Source: Pigmentiphaga sp. (GTDB lineage Bacteria > Pseudomonadota > Gammaproteobacteria > Burkholderiales > Burkholderiaceae_B). Taken from it: a DNA stretch of 64,000 nt. Under the pieces are notes generated by a model. That model was not told the DNA's origin, ran no database searches, and was given only the letters and a program-made list of their open reading frames with translations. Where the stretch lies: positions 1 through 64,000 of the forward strand of contig JALOAI010000011.1 of the NCBI GenBank assembly GCA_023228945.1, in the 5' to 3' direction. Positions within the stretch are counted from its first letter, which is position 1, and every line of letters starts with the position of its first letter. A program made the position numbers and the translations under genes. Positions 25,826 to 35,029 of this stretch are shown here, in pieces.

Positions 25826-26028
25826 GACGATTCTATTCCCCCCGAGGCGCCAAACGCGGTCTTTTTCTGGCAGCACTTTTTCTGTCCGCGTGGTGTGGTT
25901 GGGCATTGGGATATATGCAAAGCGATCCGCCGAGTGCCGCTGTGCTCATTGTGGAGCAAGCATCGACCCATACCCAAAAAGAACGCACGACCTACTGCCG
26001 GATCCAGGCGGACGGCCTCTTTCTTTGA
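25822..26028 (+). CDS. Small single-helix membrane protein
   Basis: 68 residues. The basic N-terminus MRRFYSPRGAKRG is followed by one hydrophobic helix (LFLAALFLSAWCGWALGYM). It is translationally coupled to the preceding gene and 28 nt upstream of the bd-like oxidase subunit I gene. Size and position suggest a small accessory subunit, but no CydX-type similarity was seen. Low certainty. Confidence 0.5.
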   Translation: MRRFYSPRGAKRGLFLAALFLSAWCGWALGYMQSDPPSAAVLIVEQASTHTQKERTTYCRIQADGLFL

Positions 26029-26055
26029 TCCACTGTTTATTATCTGGAGAAGACC

Positions 26056-27465
26056 ATGGACATGCTAGGCATGTATCCCACGTTCTACGTCCCCCAGATC
26101 GGCACAGCCTGGGTCATGGGGATTATTGGAACAATACACGTCGTTGCCTCCCACACATCGGTGGGGGCTGCCTTCTTATTCGCACTGCTAGGAACCAAAG
26201 CCTATCGCGAGAACAAGCCGCAACTGATGGACTATGTGAAACGCTACGGCATGCTGCTGCTGGTGTTTTCCTACATTATCGGCTCGGTGACTGGCGTGGG
26301 CATCTGGTACTCGATCACAATCGCCAGCCCAAGAGGCACTGCCGGGCTTATCCATAACTTCGTATGGGTCTGGGCGGCCGAATGGGTGTACTTTACGGTT
26401 GAAGTCATCGGCGTGTATGCGCTGGTCTACTTGATCGGGAAAGTCGACAAACTGACCCATCTGAAGCTGACCTGGGCATTCGCGCTGGCGTCTTGGGCGA
26501 CCATGTTGCTGATTCTCGGAATCATCTCCTTCATGATGTGGCCGGGCAGCGAGGTCTGGTATCAAACCGGATCAACAAATCACGCTTTCTACAACATCAA
26601 CTTTTTCGCTCACCTCGGGGTTCGAACCGGGTCGATGCTGGTGATGGCGACGATTGTCGGATTGATGGTCGTCAGTGCCATGAAAGACAAGAGCGACGCG
26701 TTGAAAAAGGATGTGGTCCGCACCCTCACTCCCGTGGGGCTGATAGGCGGTGCAGTCGCCGTCATCATGTTCTTCTATTACTTGCAGACCTTACCGGCCA
26801 ACGCGAAGGTGATGTTGGACGCCCACCTGTTGCCGCGCTATGCCACCGGCATGATTGCGGTGGTGGCTGTGACGGCCGTGTATTTAGTTCTCTCGTGGCT
26901 CAAGCCTTTGTCCCTTCGGCTATGGATCACAGTGCCGTTGTTCCTGTTCATAGGCATTGTTGGCGTATGGCCTGAGGAACGCACACGCGAAAGTATGCGT
27001 AAGCCCTACGTGGCAGGGCAGTACATCTACGGCAATCAGGTCATTGCCCGCGATGTGCCAGGCAAAAGGATCAAGGCAGAGGTCGATCACATTGCCGAGC
27101 ATGGCTTGCTCAAGGTGCATCCCTTCATTCCTGAACGCCTCAGAACCATCACGTACGAAAATCGGCTGGAGGTAGGCCGGCTCCTGACGAAAATCTCATG
27201 TGCCAATTGCCACGCGCTGGAGCCTGGAGCGCCGCTGCGCAACATTCCGGACAAGTTTCATGGGTCCACCGACAAGGACCTGATCGCCGCGTTCATCAAC
27301 GGGCCGCTCAAGCACGGCGCGGTCAGTTACATGCCCCGGATAGATCTTCCTGCGGAAGAAGTGGATGCGATCGCCACTTACCTTGCCGACGCCAACCAAC
27401 GCCGCTTGCAGGGCATCGAGGAAGATGCCGGTCGCTCTGCCATGGCGCGTCCAGAAAAGGAGTAA
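26056..27465 (+). CDS. Cytochrome bd-like oxidase subunit I fused to cytochrome c
   Basis: 469 residues. The first ~310 form about nine transmembrane helices of the CydA superfamily: IHVVASHTSVGAAF in helix 1-2, AAEWVYFTVEVIGVYALVYL with the buried glutamates, and MMWPGSEVW. A soluble C-terminal cytochrome c domain follows, with haem motif CANCH (382-386) and a candidate axial Met in SYMPRIDLP (426). Canonical CydA has no haem c. c-type members of the bd superfamily are known and may use cytochrome c or quinol; the donor here is inference. Confidence 0.82.
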   Translation: MDMLGMYPTFYVPQIGTAWVMGIIGTIHVVASHTSVGAAFLFALLGTKAYRENKPQLMDYVKRYGMLLLVFSYIIGSVTGVGIWYSITIASPRGTAGLIHNFVWVWAAEWVYFTVEVIGVYALVYLIGKVDKLTHLKLTWAFALASWATMLLILGIISFMMWPGSEVWYQTGSTNHAFYNINFFAHLGVRTGSMLVMATIVGLMVVSAMKDKSDALKKDVVRTLTPVGLIGGAVAVIMFFYYLQTLPANAKVMLDAHLLPRYATGMIAVVAVTAVYLVLSWLKPLSLRLWITVPLFLFIGIVGVWPEERTRESMRKPYVAGQYIYGNQVIARDVPGKRIKAEVDHIAEHGLLKVHPFIPERLRTITYENRLEVGRLLTKISCANCHALEPGAPLRNIPDKFHGSTDKDLIAAFINGPLKHGAVSYMPRIDLPAEEVDAIATYLADANQRRLQGIEEDAGRSAMARPEKE

Positions 27466-27468
27466 ACC

Positions 27469-28692
27469 ATGGATATCGGTACATTAATGAACGTCATGCG
27501 GGATCCGGCGGGCATTCCAAGCCACCCGATCGTGTTCCAGGTTCTGATGGTATTCACCTGGATTTTCCATATTGCCTTTGTGCTGATGACGTTCGGCACG
27601 GCTGGACTCGCCATCTACGGATTCTATCGTCGTGATCGCGGCGAGTATTGGACAAGGTTGTCGATGGCAATGACTAAATCGGCCAAGGCAGGTGTGTCAC
27701 TACTGATCGTGCTTGGCGTCGCCCCCCTACTGTTCACCCAGGTCGTTTATGACCCGCAGTGGTACACGGCGAGCGTTTTATCCGCGCGTTGGCTGGTGGT
27801 CTTCATTTTTACGCTGATCATCGGCTATTGCTCCTGGTTCATCTTTTACTACAGCAACAAAGAGGGGGCGCGGCGCCGTATCGGCTGGTTTGCTTTCATT
27901 GGACTGGGGCTATTCATGCTCGATGGGCTCATCATGCATACATTGGCCTATCAGTCCTTGTTGCCAGAGCAATGGATGAATTGGTATGCCCCGGGCGGGG
28001 TTGTTGACACGAGCGGGGCCACGCTCCACGGCATTCAATGGTCTCGCTTCCTGTTCATCATCAGTCTGTCCGTACCCGCAGCAGGCCTGTATCTGATGGC
28101 CTACGCGGATTACTTCAAGAGTCGTCCCGATCGAGAGCACGCCTATCTTGCGTTTGCGCGTCAATTGGGCGTCAAGCTAGCCGTGGTGGGTTTGTGCTTC
28201 TCTTTGCTGCTGTTCCTCTGGTGGCAGGCTGACCTCTGGCGTGAATCTGTTCTGGCTACACATCCGGTGGGCTGGTTGCTGGGGGTGTCGATGCTTGGCT
28301 TGCTGTACGCGACGGTCCGCTACGGGCAACGAGCACATGGCTACGCCTTGATGGGTGCAGGCATGGCTGTTCTGACCATTCTGGCCGTCTGGCGGGAGAT
28401 CGTCCGTATCCATTATCTGCTGCCATTCGGCTATGACATCACCAACTACCCCGTTCACGCTGACTGGCCTTCCACTGCGCTGTTTTTCCTGACCTTTCTG
28501 GGGGTCGGTGGATCGGTAGGTGGGTTCTTTGTCCTCCTGCTGTACCGGGCTGGACGCGTTCAAGGCATGTATACCGCGGACAAGCTGGTGTCGCGAATGG
28601 GCACATTGGCTGTCGTGATGCTGGCGCTGTGGACCGTCACGTTTTTTGTCTATGGCATCGTGATCTGGATGAGCAGCGTATTTGGAAACTAA
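27469..28692 (+). CDS. Polytopic partner subunit of the bd-like oxidase
   Basis: 407 residues with about ten predicted transmembrane helices. N-terminal SHPIVFQVLMVFTWIFHIAF, then KSAKAGVSLLIVLGVAPLLF and conserved WREIVRIHYLLPFGYD. It has a CydA-like helical pattern rather than clear CydB. It starts 3 nt after subunit I stops and therefore belongs to the same complex. Absence of a classical CydB nearby supports a divergent member of the superfamily. Confidence 0.75.
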   Translation: MDIGTLMNVMRDPAGIPSHPIVFQVLMVFTWIFHIAFVLMTFGTAGLAIYGFYRRDRGEYWTRLSMAMTKSAKAGVSLLIVLGVAPLLFTQVVYDPQWYTASVLSARWLVVFIFTLIIGYCSWFIFYYSNKEGARRRIGWFAFIGLGLFMLDGLIMHTLAYQSLLPEQWMNWYAPGGVVDTSGATLHGIQWSRFLFIISLSVPAAGLYLMAYADYFKSRPDREHAYLAFARQLGVKLAVVGLCFSLLLFLWWQADLWRESVLATHPVGWLLGVSMLGLLYATVRYGQRAHGYALMGAGMAVLTILAVWREIVRIHYLLPFGYDITNYPVHADWPSTALFFLTFLGVGGSVGGFFVLLLYRAGRVQGMYTADKLVSRMGTLAVVMLALWTVTFFVYGIVIWMSSVFGN

Positions 28693-28703
28693 GGGAAAAA
28701 CTC

Positions 28704-29402
28704 ATGAAAACAAATTTTCAGTGGTTCACGTCAGCCGCATGTTTCACACTTGCTTTGTTTGGCAATATTGCCGCGTCTCAAACTCTGGCCGATATCTCTG
28801 CGGGTAAGCAGAGAGCTGCCGCATGTTTTGCGTGCCATGGTGAAGATGGGGTTTCAAAGATACCTGGAACGCCGCATCTGGCGGGTCAGGATCGTACCTA
28901 TCTAGAAAATGCCTTGAATGCGTATCGAGATGGCGCCCGCCACGATCCCTCAATGACGGCGATGGCTAAGCCTCTTTCCGATAAGGACATTACCAATATT
29001 GCGGCGTATTTCCATATGGCGATTCGGGATGGACGCGGACAAATGGTTTCGGCTGCACTTGCAACACAGCAACGAATTCAACCGGTAGCCAGGATTGCAT
29101 TGGCACAACAGCAAGCATCCAAGCCACCGGAAGCTGCCGAAACGGCGTCCCATGAGGCCAAGCTGCGATCAGGCAAAGATATCTATGCCGCACATTGTCT
29201 GGCATGTCACGGCACAGGTGTCGCGGGCGCCCCAAAACTGGGGGACAAAGCGGCGTGGAAGCCGCACTTGGATCAAGGGGCAGAGGCCATGCTAAGGAGC
29301 GCGATGAAAGGCAAGGGAGCCATGCCTGCCAAAGGGACCTGCACGACTTGCACAGAGAAAGAGTTGACGCAGGCAATTGACTACCTTGTTAATGGGAAAT
29401 AG
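28704..29402 (+). CDS. Dihaem cytochrome c
   Basis: 232 residues from ATG 28704. The signal peptide ends near IAAS-QTL. There are two class I cytochrome c domains, with haem sites CFACH (41-45) and CLACH (165-169). A CTTC pair lies near the C-terminus. It is 11 nt downstream of the oxidase partner gene and probably the periplasmic electron donor to the c-haem of subunit I. It resembles cytochrome c4/c5 proteins in layout. Confidence 0.88.
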   Translation: MKTNFQWFTSAACFTLALFGNIAASQTLADISAGKQRAAACFACHGEDGVSKIPGTPHLAGQDRTYLENALNAYRDGARHDPSMTAMAKPLSDKDITNIAAYFHMAIRDGRGQMVSAALATQQRIQPVARIALAQQQASKPPEAAETASHEAKLRSGKDIYAAHCLACHGTGVAGAPKLGDKAAWKPHLDQGAEAMLRSAMKGKGAMPAKGTCTTCTEKELTQAIDYLVNGK

Positions 29403-29629
29403 CAGCAGAAAAAGTGAGGGTGGTTTGAATAGACGGTCGTCCCACATCACCCTCCTCACAGCGCTAACACCTACCAGCATCGAAAATGCCGTGCGCGTGT
29501 GGCGCGCTCATGCATTAGTACAAATTTCTTTCGTTAGCAACGATGAAATTTTCATGTGCGACTTATTCCCCCCACTAGTACCTCAATGGCCAAAGGCTTG
29601 TTTGCTGAGCTTCGGAGGAGACAATACCC
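29403..29629. other. Intergenic boundary between respiratory cargo and TraR
   Basis: 227 bp, AT-richer than neighbours. It probably contains the promoter of the LysR gene, whose ribosome-binding site is GGAGGAG. It may be the right boundary of the copper/oxidase cargo insertion. No inverted-repeat insertion-sequence ends were seen. Confidence 0.5.
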
Positions 29630-30559
29630 ATGAGAACAAAATATCTGAAGTGCTTCATGATTTTGGCTGAGGAGCAGCACTATCACAGGGCAGCTGAGCG
29701 TCTGAATATTCCCCAACCGGCGCTGTCGCTGGGTATCAAACGCCTGGAACACGAGCTGGGGCTGCTGCTGTTCGAGCGTACTCAGCGCAGCACGAAAATT
29801 ACCGAAGTGGGACGCAAGCTGTTGCCGGACGCGCGCCGAGTCCTGGATGCTTATGCCGAGTTGCAGCGTAACGCTTCACAGGCTACTCAGGCAATTCAGC
29901 AGCGCATCCGCTTGGGGCTATCGGGCATGACCGTGGGTCTGGCACATCCCCGGCTCGATGCCTTGCTCGCCCATGTGCGCCAGACGCTGGATGGCCTCGA
30001 CCTGTACATTTGCGAGTACGAATACGGCACGCTCATCCGGAGCTTGCGCGACGGCACGCTTGATGTGGGCATTACGGTGGGCAGCGTGCGTTTTGAGGAT
30101 CTGGTGATTCAACCGCTGTGGCAAGACCCGATGTGGGCGGTGGTGCCCGCAGCGCACCCGCTCGCCCACGCCAAGGTCGTAAGCCGCGAGGCGCTCAAAG
30201 AATATGAGCTGATCGTGTGCCATCCCGAGAACGTTGATGGCGGCAGTGAGCAGTTGCGTGCGGTCATCGCCGAGGAGTTTGTGGACCCGCAGATCGCCCA
30301 ATATGCCTCCAGCATCCAAGGCATGCTTTCGCTGGTGGCGGCCGGTTTTGGAGTAAGTTTTATAGCCGAATCGCAAATTGCGCGCAATCCGCGCGAGGAT
30401 GTGCGCTATTTGCCGATCGACCTTTGTGAAGCGGCCTTTTATGTTTCCGCGCTGTATCGCGCTGGCGGGTTACGGCCTGAAGATCGCTGTTTCTTTGAAG
30501 CCGTGCGCCAGTTCATAAGCGGGTCGATTGAGAGCGACTTTCCGCTGGCTGTCGATTGA
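29630..30559 (+). CDS. traR: LysR-family regulator, TraR-like
   Basis: 309 residues. The N-terminal winged HTH is EEQHYHRAAERLNIPQPALS then LGIKRLEHELGLLLFER (about 14-51). The effector-binding domain spans about 90-300. On Tn4371-type elements a LysR regulator sits directly before traG, as here, and is presumed to control transfer genes. It starts 227 nt after the cargo and is transcribed toward traG. Confidence 0.88.
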   Translation: MRTKYLKCFMILAEEQHYHRAAERLNIPQPALSLGIKRLEHELGLLLFERTQRSTKITEVGRKLLPDARRVLDAYAELQRNASQATQAIQQRIRLGLSGMTVGLAHPRLDALLAHVRQTLDGLDLYICEYEYGTLIRSLRDGTLDVGITVGSVRFEDLVIQPLWQDPMWAVVPAAHPLAHAKVVSREALKEYELIVCHPENVDGGSEQLRAVIAEEFVDPQIAQYASSIQGMLSLVAAGFGVSFIAESQIARNPREDVRYLPIDLCEAAFYVSALYRAGGLRPEDRCFFEAVRQFISGSIESDFPLAVD

Positions 30560-30891
30560 AGAGATTAATAGTTTCGTTTCTATCAATCAGTTACCGCTAT
30601 CCGGGTTATTTGACCTCTTATCAAACCGTCACCATGATGGACTCAATGGGCGAAGCTATGGCTGAATCTTCCGAATGGGAGGCCGTATGCCGTGCCGCCG
30701 CTGTAGGGATTCGCTTTTGAGCGCCGCGCACCGAGGGGCGGTGCGATGCCCGGATGACAGCTTTGCCAATTCAATGCGCTGGACTACGCCCCAGCGGGTT
30801 TGTATTTCAACACCCGTGAACGAGACTGCTCACGTGTCGGTACAGCACGCATTCGCGTGTCTGCGCGGCACCGGAACGGTGGAGGGTTGGC
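30560..30891. other. Leader region between traR and traG
   Basis: About 330 bp. The first 90 bp are AT-rich and probably carry the transfer-operon promoter. A 28-codon frame (30634-30720, starting MMDSMGEAMAESSEW) is possible but has no strong ribosome-binding site. Nothing else protein-like was found. Confidence 0.5.
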
Positions 30892-32901
30892 GTGGTGGAG
30901 AAGGCTTCGGCGGCGCATACAGGCGTGTTGTTCGGACAAATCGTGGTGGTCTGCACGGTGGCCGGCGTATGCGTGTGGGCCGGCACGCAGTACACAGCCG
31001 CCGCCCTGGGCTACTCGCCGCGCCTGGGGCCGCCCGCCGGCCATATCGGCGGCGTGCCAATCTACTACCCTTGGCAACTCTTTTTCTGGTGGTATGCCTA
31101 CGAGGCGTATGCCCCCGACCTTTTTATGCGCGGCGGCGTCATTGCTTCGATGGGCGGCGTGCTCGGGGCCGGCACCGCTGTCGTCATGTCGGTACATCGG
31201 GCGCGCCAAGCCAGGCGTGTGACCACCTACGGTTCGGCCCGCTGGGCCGAACGCAAGGATATTGAAGAAGCCGGGCTGCTCAAGCCTGAAGGCGTATTCC
31301 TGGGCAAGCTCGAAGGCGAAGCCCCGGCCTACCTGCGCCATGATGGCCCGGAGCATGTGACGGCGATTGCCCCGACCCGCTCCGGCAAAGGCGTCGGGTT
31401 GGTGGTACCGACACTGCTCACTTGGCCGGCCTCCTGCGTGGTGCATGACATCAAGGGCGAGAACTGGACGCTCACTGCCGGCTGGCGCGCGCGTTTCTCA
31501 CACTGCATGTACTTCAATCCCACCCATCCGCATTCGGCCGCCTATAACCCTTTGCTGGAAGTGCGCCGGGGCATCCACGAAGTGCGCGATGTGCAGAACA
31601 TCGCCGATATTCTGGTAGATCCCGAAGGGATGCTGGAGCGGCGCAGCCATTGGGAAAAAACCTCACACGCGCTGCTGGTGGGCACCATCCTGCATGTGCT
31701 CTACGCCGAGCGCGACAAGACGCTGAGGGGCGTCGCGGCCTTTCTGTCCGACCCGGCGCGTACCTTTGATGCGACGCTGCGCGTCATGATGGGTACGCGC
31801 CATCTGGAGGCAGGGCCGCATCCGGTGGTGGCATCGGCCGCCCGCGAAGTGCTGAACAAGTCCGAGAACGAAAGATCGGGGGTGTTGAGTACCGCGATGT
31901 CGTTCCTGGGCCTGTACCGCGACCCCACGGTAGCCGCCGTCACCGAGCGTTGCGACTGGCGCATTGCGGATCTCATCAGCGCGGACAATCCGGTGTCGCT
32001 GTACCTGGTCGTGCCGCCGTCGGATATTTCGCGCACCAAACCTTTGATTCGTCTGCTGCTCAATCAGATCGGGCGCCGCCTGACCGAATCGCTGGACGGC
32101 TCCGATGGCATCGCCCGTCGGCACAAGTTGCTGCTGATGCTTGACGAGTTCGCGGCGCTGGGCCGGCTGGACTTCTTTGAATCCGCCTTGGCCTTTATGG
32201 CGGGCTATGGGCTGCGGGCGTTTCTGATCGCGCAGTCCTTGAACCAAATCGAAAAAGCCTACGGGCCGAACAACTCGATTCTGGATAACTGCCATGTGCG
32301 GGTCGTGTTCTCGTCCAACGACGAGCGCACCGCCAAGCGCGTCTCCGATTCGTTGGGCACCGCCACCGAACTGCGCGCCCAGCGCAACTATGCCGGGCAT
32401 CGGCTCGCACCCTGGCTCGGGCACCTCATGGTGTCGCGCCAGGAGACAGCGCGCCCGCTGCGCACGCCCGGCGAGATCATGCAATTGCCCGATACCGACC
32501 AGATCGTGATGCTCTCGGGCCGTCCGCCCATCCAGGCCAAGAAGCTGCGCTACTACGAGGACGGCAACTTTACGCGGCGGGTGTTGAGCCCGCCTCTGCT
32601 GGGGATGAACGGATATGTTGATCGGCCTGCTGCGCGACCGGACGATTGGAGTGGGCTGGCGCGGCCGCCGGTCGTGCCTGTGTCGCCCGATCTAGGTCCA
32701 GCGGATTACGGCGACGAGGGAGGCTTGCAGTTTCGCCCCGAACTGGACGTTTCGAGTGCCATGGAGCCGCTGGATACCGAGGTCGACCTGGCTCTGATCG
32801 ACGAGGGCGACGATGTGCCGCTGCCGCTGGAACCCGACCGGCGCCTGCAACGGGCGGCGCGCCTGGCCGCGCTCGACCCTGACGATGGGATACCGCTATG
32901 A
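30892..32901 (+). CDS. traG: Type IV coupling protein VirD4/TraG
   Basis: 669 residues from GTG 30892 with GGAGGG upstream. Two N-terminal membrane helices lie at about 12-32 and 80-100. Walker A is PTRSGKGVG (161-169) and Walker B LLMLDEFAALG. A long acidic C-terminal tail follows the ATPase domain. It docks the relaxosome to the Trb channel and energises DNA transfer. The stop overlaps the next ATG (ATGA). Confidence 0.95.
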   Translation: MVEKASAAHTGVLFGQIVVVCTVAGVCVWAGTQYTAAALGYSPRLGPPAGHIGGVPIYYPWQLFFWWYAYEAYAPDLFMRGGVIASMGGVLGAGTAVVMSVHRARQARRVTTYGSARWAERKDIEEAGLLKPEGVFLGKLEGEAPAYLRHDGPEHVTAIAPTRSGKGVGLVVPTLLTWPASCVVHDIKGENWTLTAGWRARFSHCMYFNPTHPHSAAYNPLLEVRRGIHEVRDVQNIADILVDPEGMLERRSHWEKTSHALLVGTILHVLYAERDKTLRGVAAFLSDPARTFDATLRVMMGTRHLEAGPHPVVASAAREVLNKSENERSGVLSTAMSFLGLYRDPTVAAVTERCDWRIADLISADNPVSLYLVVPPSDISRTKPLIRLLLNQIGRRLTESLDGSDGIARRHKLLLMLDEFAALGRLDFFESALAFMAGYGLRAFLIAQSLNQIEKAYGPNNSILDNCHVRVVFSSNDERTAKRVSDSLGTATELRAQRNYAGHRLAPWLGHLMVSRQETARPLRTPGEIMQLPDTDQIVMLSGRPPIQAKKLRYYEDGNFTRRVLSPPLLGMNGYVDRPAARPDDWSGLARPPVVPVSPDLGPADYGDEGGLQFRPELDVSSAMEPLDTEVDLALIDEGDDVPLPLEPDRRLQRAARLAALDPDDGIPL

Positions 32902-33434
32902 CCACGCGCACGCGCCTGAATCTGTTTATCGAACCCAGCCACGCCCGGCGCCTGGAAGACCTGGCCGCGCATCGGGGCGTGTCCAAATCGTCGCTGGTGG
33001 CCGCCGCGCTGGCGTCCTTTCTGTCGCCCGATGGCGCCGACCAGCGCGAAGCGGCGCTGGCGAGGCGTCTGGATCGGCTCTCGCGTCAACTGGACAAGCT
33101 CGACCGTGACCAGAACATCCTGATCGAAACCCTGGCGATCTACGTACGGGTGTTCCTGACGGTTTCGACGCCCGTGCCGCCGTCGCATCAGGACGCGGCG
33201 CGTGCCCAGGGCAAGCAGCGCTATGGCCAGTTCATCGACCAGCTCGCCCGTCATCTACAGCGTGGGCGCAGCCTAGTGCGTGAGGTACATGACGAGATTT
33301 ATCCCGATCCGTATGGGTTAAGTGCGCACGAGGGGTTCCACGACGGCGAGCCCGTGGAAGAGATGGACGGCCTGCCTTCGACGGGTGAAGCAATGCCGAC
33401 TGAGCCGGAAACTGACGGGGGCGGCCATGCGTGA
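32898..33434 (+). CDS. CopG/ribbon-helix-helix protein of the trb operon
   Basis: 178 residues. An N-terminal ribbon-helix-helix (TRLNLFIEPSHARRLEDLAA, then RGVSKSSLVAAALASFL) is followed by a long coiled helix with heptads (about 50-85) and a low-complexity acidic tail. It is a standard resident between traG and trbB in Tn4371-type ICEs, perhaps regulating the operon. It overlaps both neighbours by 4 and 8 nt. Confidence 0.85.
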   Translation: MTTRTRLNLFIEPSHARRLEDLAAHRGVSKSSLVAAALASFLSPDGADQREAALARRLDRLSRQLDKLDRDQNILIETLAIYVRVFLTVSTPVPPSHQDAARAQGKQRYGQFIDQLARHLQRGRSLVREVHDEIYPDPYGLSAHEGFHDGEPVEEMDGLPSTGEAMPTEPETDGGGHA

Positions 33435-34410
33435 CGCGTCCGACCCCAGCCGCGACGCGGCGCGCCTGCGCAGCGAACAGATGCTGCGCACCGCTTTGGG
33501 TCCCGCCATCATCGAGGCGCTGGATGACCCGGGCATTGCGGAAGTCATGCTCAACCCCGATGGCCGACTCTGGGTGGATCGGCTGCGCAGCGGGCGTGAA
33601 CCCACGGGAGTTTCATTATCGGCCGCCGATGCCGAGCGCATCATCCGCTTGGTGGCCGCCTGCGTGCAGGCCGAGGTGCACCGCGAACGGCCGCTCTTGT
33701 CGGCCCGGCTGCCCCTGAACGGCGAGCGCTTTGAAGGGGTGCTGCCGCCGGTGGTGTATGCACCATCCTTCAGTATTCGCAAGCATGCGGTGGGCGTATT
33801 CACTTTGGCCGATTACGTGCGCGACGGCATTCTGCAGACTGGCCATGCGACCTTTTTGCGTGAGGCCGTGCGCGAGCGGCTGAATCTCATCATTGTCGGC
33901 GGGACGAGTTCGGGCAAAACGACGTTTGCGAACGCCTTGCTTGATGAAATCGCTGATAGCGGCGACCGCATTCTGATACTCGAAGACACGGTGGAGCTGC
34001 AATGCCGAAACGAAGACCGGGTGCAGCTATGCGCGCTGCCGGGCGTGGCCTCGATGGCCGATCTCGTACGCTCGACCCTGCGCCAACGGCCCGACCGCGT
34101 CATCGTGGGCGAGGTGCGCGGCGCCGAAGCCTTGGATTTGCTCAAAGCCTGGGGCACGGGCCACCCCGGCGGCATCGCCACGCTGCACGCCAATTCCGCC
34201 TACGGCGCGCTGCTGCGCCTGGAGCAACTCACGCTTGAAGCGGCCAGCGTGCCGCCGCGTGCGCTCATCGCCGAGGCCGCGAACGTCATCGTCTTCTTGT
34301 CCGGGCGCGGGGCCGCGCGCGAGGTGCGTGAGATCGCCCGCGTGACCGGGCTGGACGGTGAGCGCTACCTGCTGGAATCCATTCCCGCCACCTTTGGAGA
34401 ACGCCCATGA
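33427..34410 (+). CDS. trbB: TrbB, type IV secretion ATPase (VirB11-like)
   Basis: 327 residues from ATG 33427; a longer frame to 33322 overlaps the previous gene without a ribosome-binding site. Walker A is GGTSSGKTT (158-166). The Asp box is LILEDTVELQC, Walker B VIVGEVRGAEALDLL, and the His box GGIATLHANS. It is a hexameric traffic ATPase powering pilus and substrate transfer. It is coupled to trbC by a 4-nt overlap. Confidence 0.95.
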   Translation: MRDASDPSRDAARLRSEQMLRTALGPAIIEALDDPGIAEVMLNPDGRLWVDRLRSGREPTGVSLSAADAERIIRLVAACVQAEVHRERPLLSARLPLNGERFEGVLPPVVYAPSFSIRKHAVGVFTLADYVRDGILQTGHATFLREAVRERLNLIIVGGTSSGKTTFANALLDEIADSGDRILILEDTVELQCRNEDRVQLCALPGVASMADLVRSTLRQRPDRVIVGEVRGAEALDLLKAWGTGHPGGIATLHANSAYGALLRLEQLTLEAASVPPRALIAEAANVIVFLSGRGAAREVREIARVTGLDGERYLLESIPATFGERP

Positions 34411-34748
34411 GGCCCGATCCTTCATACACTTTTCATGGCCAGGCGCTGGCCTTCCTGAACCGCTACGGGGGGCTGTTTCTGCTCTTTGCCGTGGGCGCGC
34501 TGCACGCGGCCGGCTCCAGCATGCCCTGGGAAGCGCCGCTGCAATCCATTCTGGATTCGGTGCAAGGGCCGGTGGCGCGCATCGTCGCGGTCATCATCAT
34601 TATCGTCACGGGCCTGACGCTCGCCTTTGGCGACACCGCCGGGGGCTTTCGGCGGCTGATTCAGATCGTGTTCGGGCTGTCGATTGCCTTTGCCGCTTCC
34701 AGCTTCTTTCTGTCGTTCTTCTCCTTCTCGGGCGGGGCGCTGGTATGA
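34407..34748 (+). CDS. trbC: TrbC, conjugative pilin precursor
   Basis: 113 residues. Two hydrophobic segments with a short loop (FLLFAVGALHAAG and AVIIIIVTGLTLAFG), as in VirB2/TrbC pilins that are processed by TraF and cyclised. SMPWEAPLQSILDSV lies at the expected mature N-terminus region. It is the expected substrate of the S26 peptidase at 14840. It overlaps both neighbours. Confidence 0.9.
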   Translation: MRPDPSYTFHGQALAFLNRYGGLFLLFAVGALHAAGSSMPWEAPLQSILDSVQGPVARIVAVIIIIVTGLTLAFGDTAGGFRRLIQIVFGLSIAFAASSFFLSFFSFSGGALV

Positions 34749-35017
34749 CGGCGCCATCCCACTTGCCCGAAGGGTTTGAGGCGCCGCTGCACCGGGCGCT
34801 GACCGAGCCGATTTTGCTGGGTGGCGTGCCGCGCACGGTGGCCATTGTCAACGGCACGCTGGCCGCCGCCGTGGGTCTGGGCCTGCAACTGTGGCTGCCG
34901 GGCCTGGCCTGCTGGTTCGTTGGCCACCTGCTGGCCTTGTGGGGTGCACAGGCGGATGTGCAGTTCATGCAGGTCTTTGCGCGCCATGTGAAATATCCGG
35001 CGCTGCTGGACGCATAG
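34745..35017 (+). CDS. trbD: TrbD, VirB3-like membrane protein
   Basis: 90 residues from ATG 34745. The N-terminal FEAPLHRALTEPILLGGVPR is the family hallmark, followed by two close hydrophobic segments. TrbD/VirB3 associates with the TrbE ATPase at the inner membrane; the trbE gene follows after 12 nt. Confidence 0.92.
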   Translation: MTAPSHLPEGFEAPLHRALTEPILLGGVPRTVAIVNGTLAAAVGLGLQLWLPGLACWFVGHLLALWGAQADVQFMQVFARHVKYPALLDA

Positions 35018-35029
35018 GGGGAGGCGGCG

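Noticed and set aside
30634..30720. 28-codon ORF upstream of traG
   Set aside because: No strong ribosome-binding site, no homology that I recognise; noted only within the leader entry.
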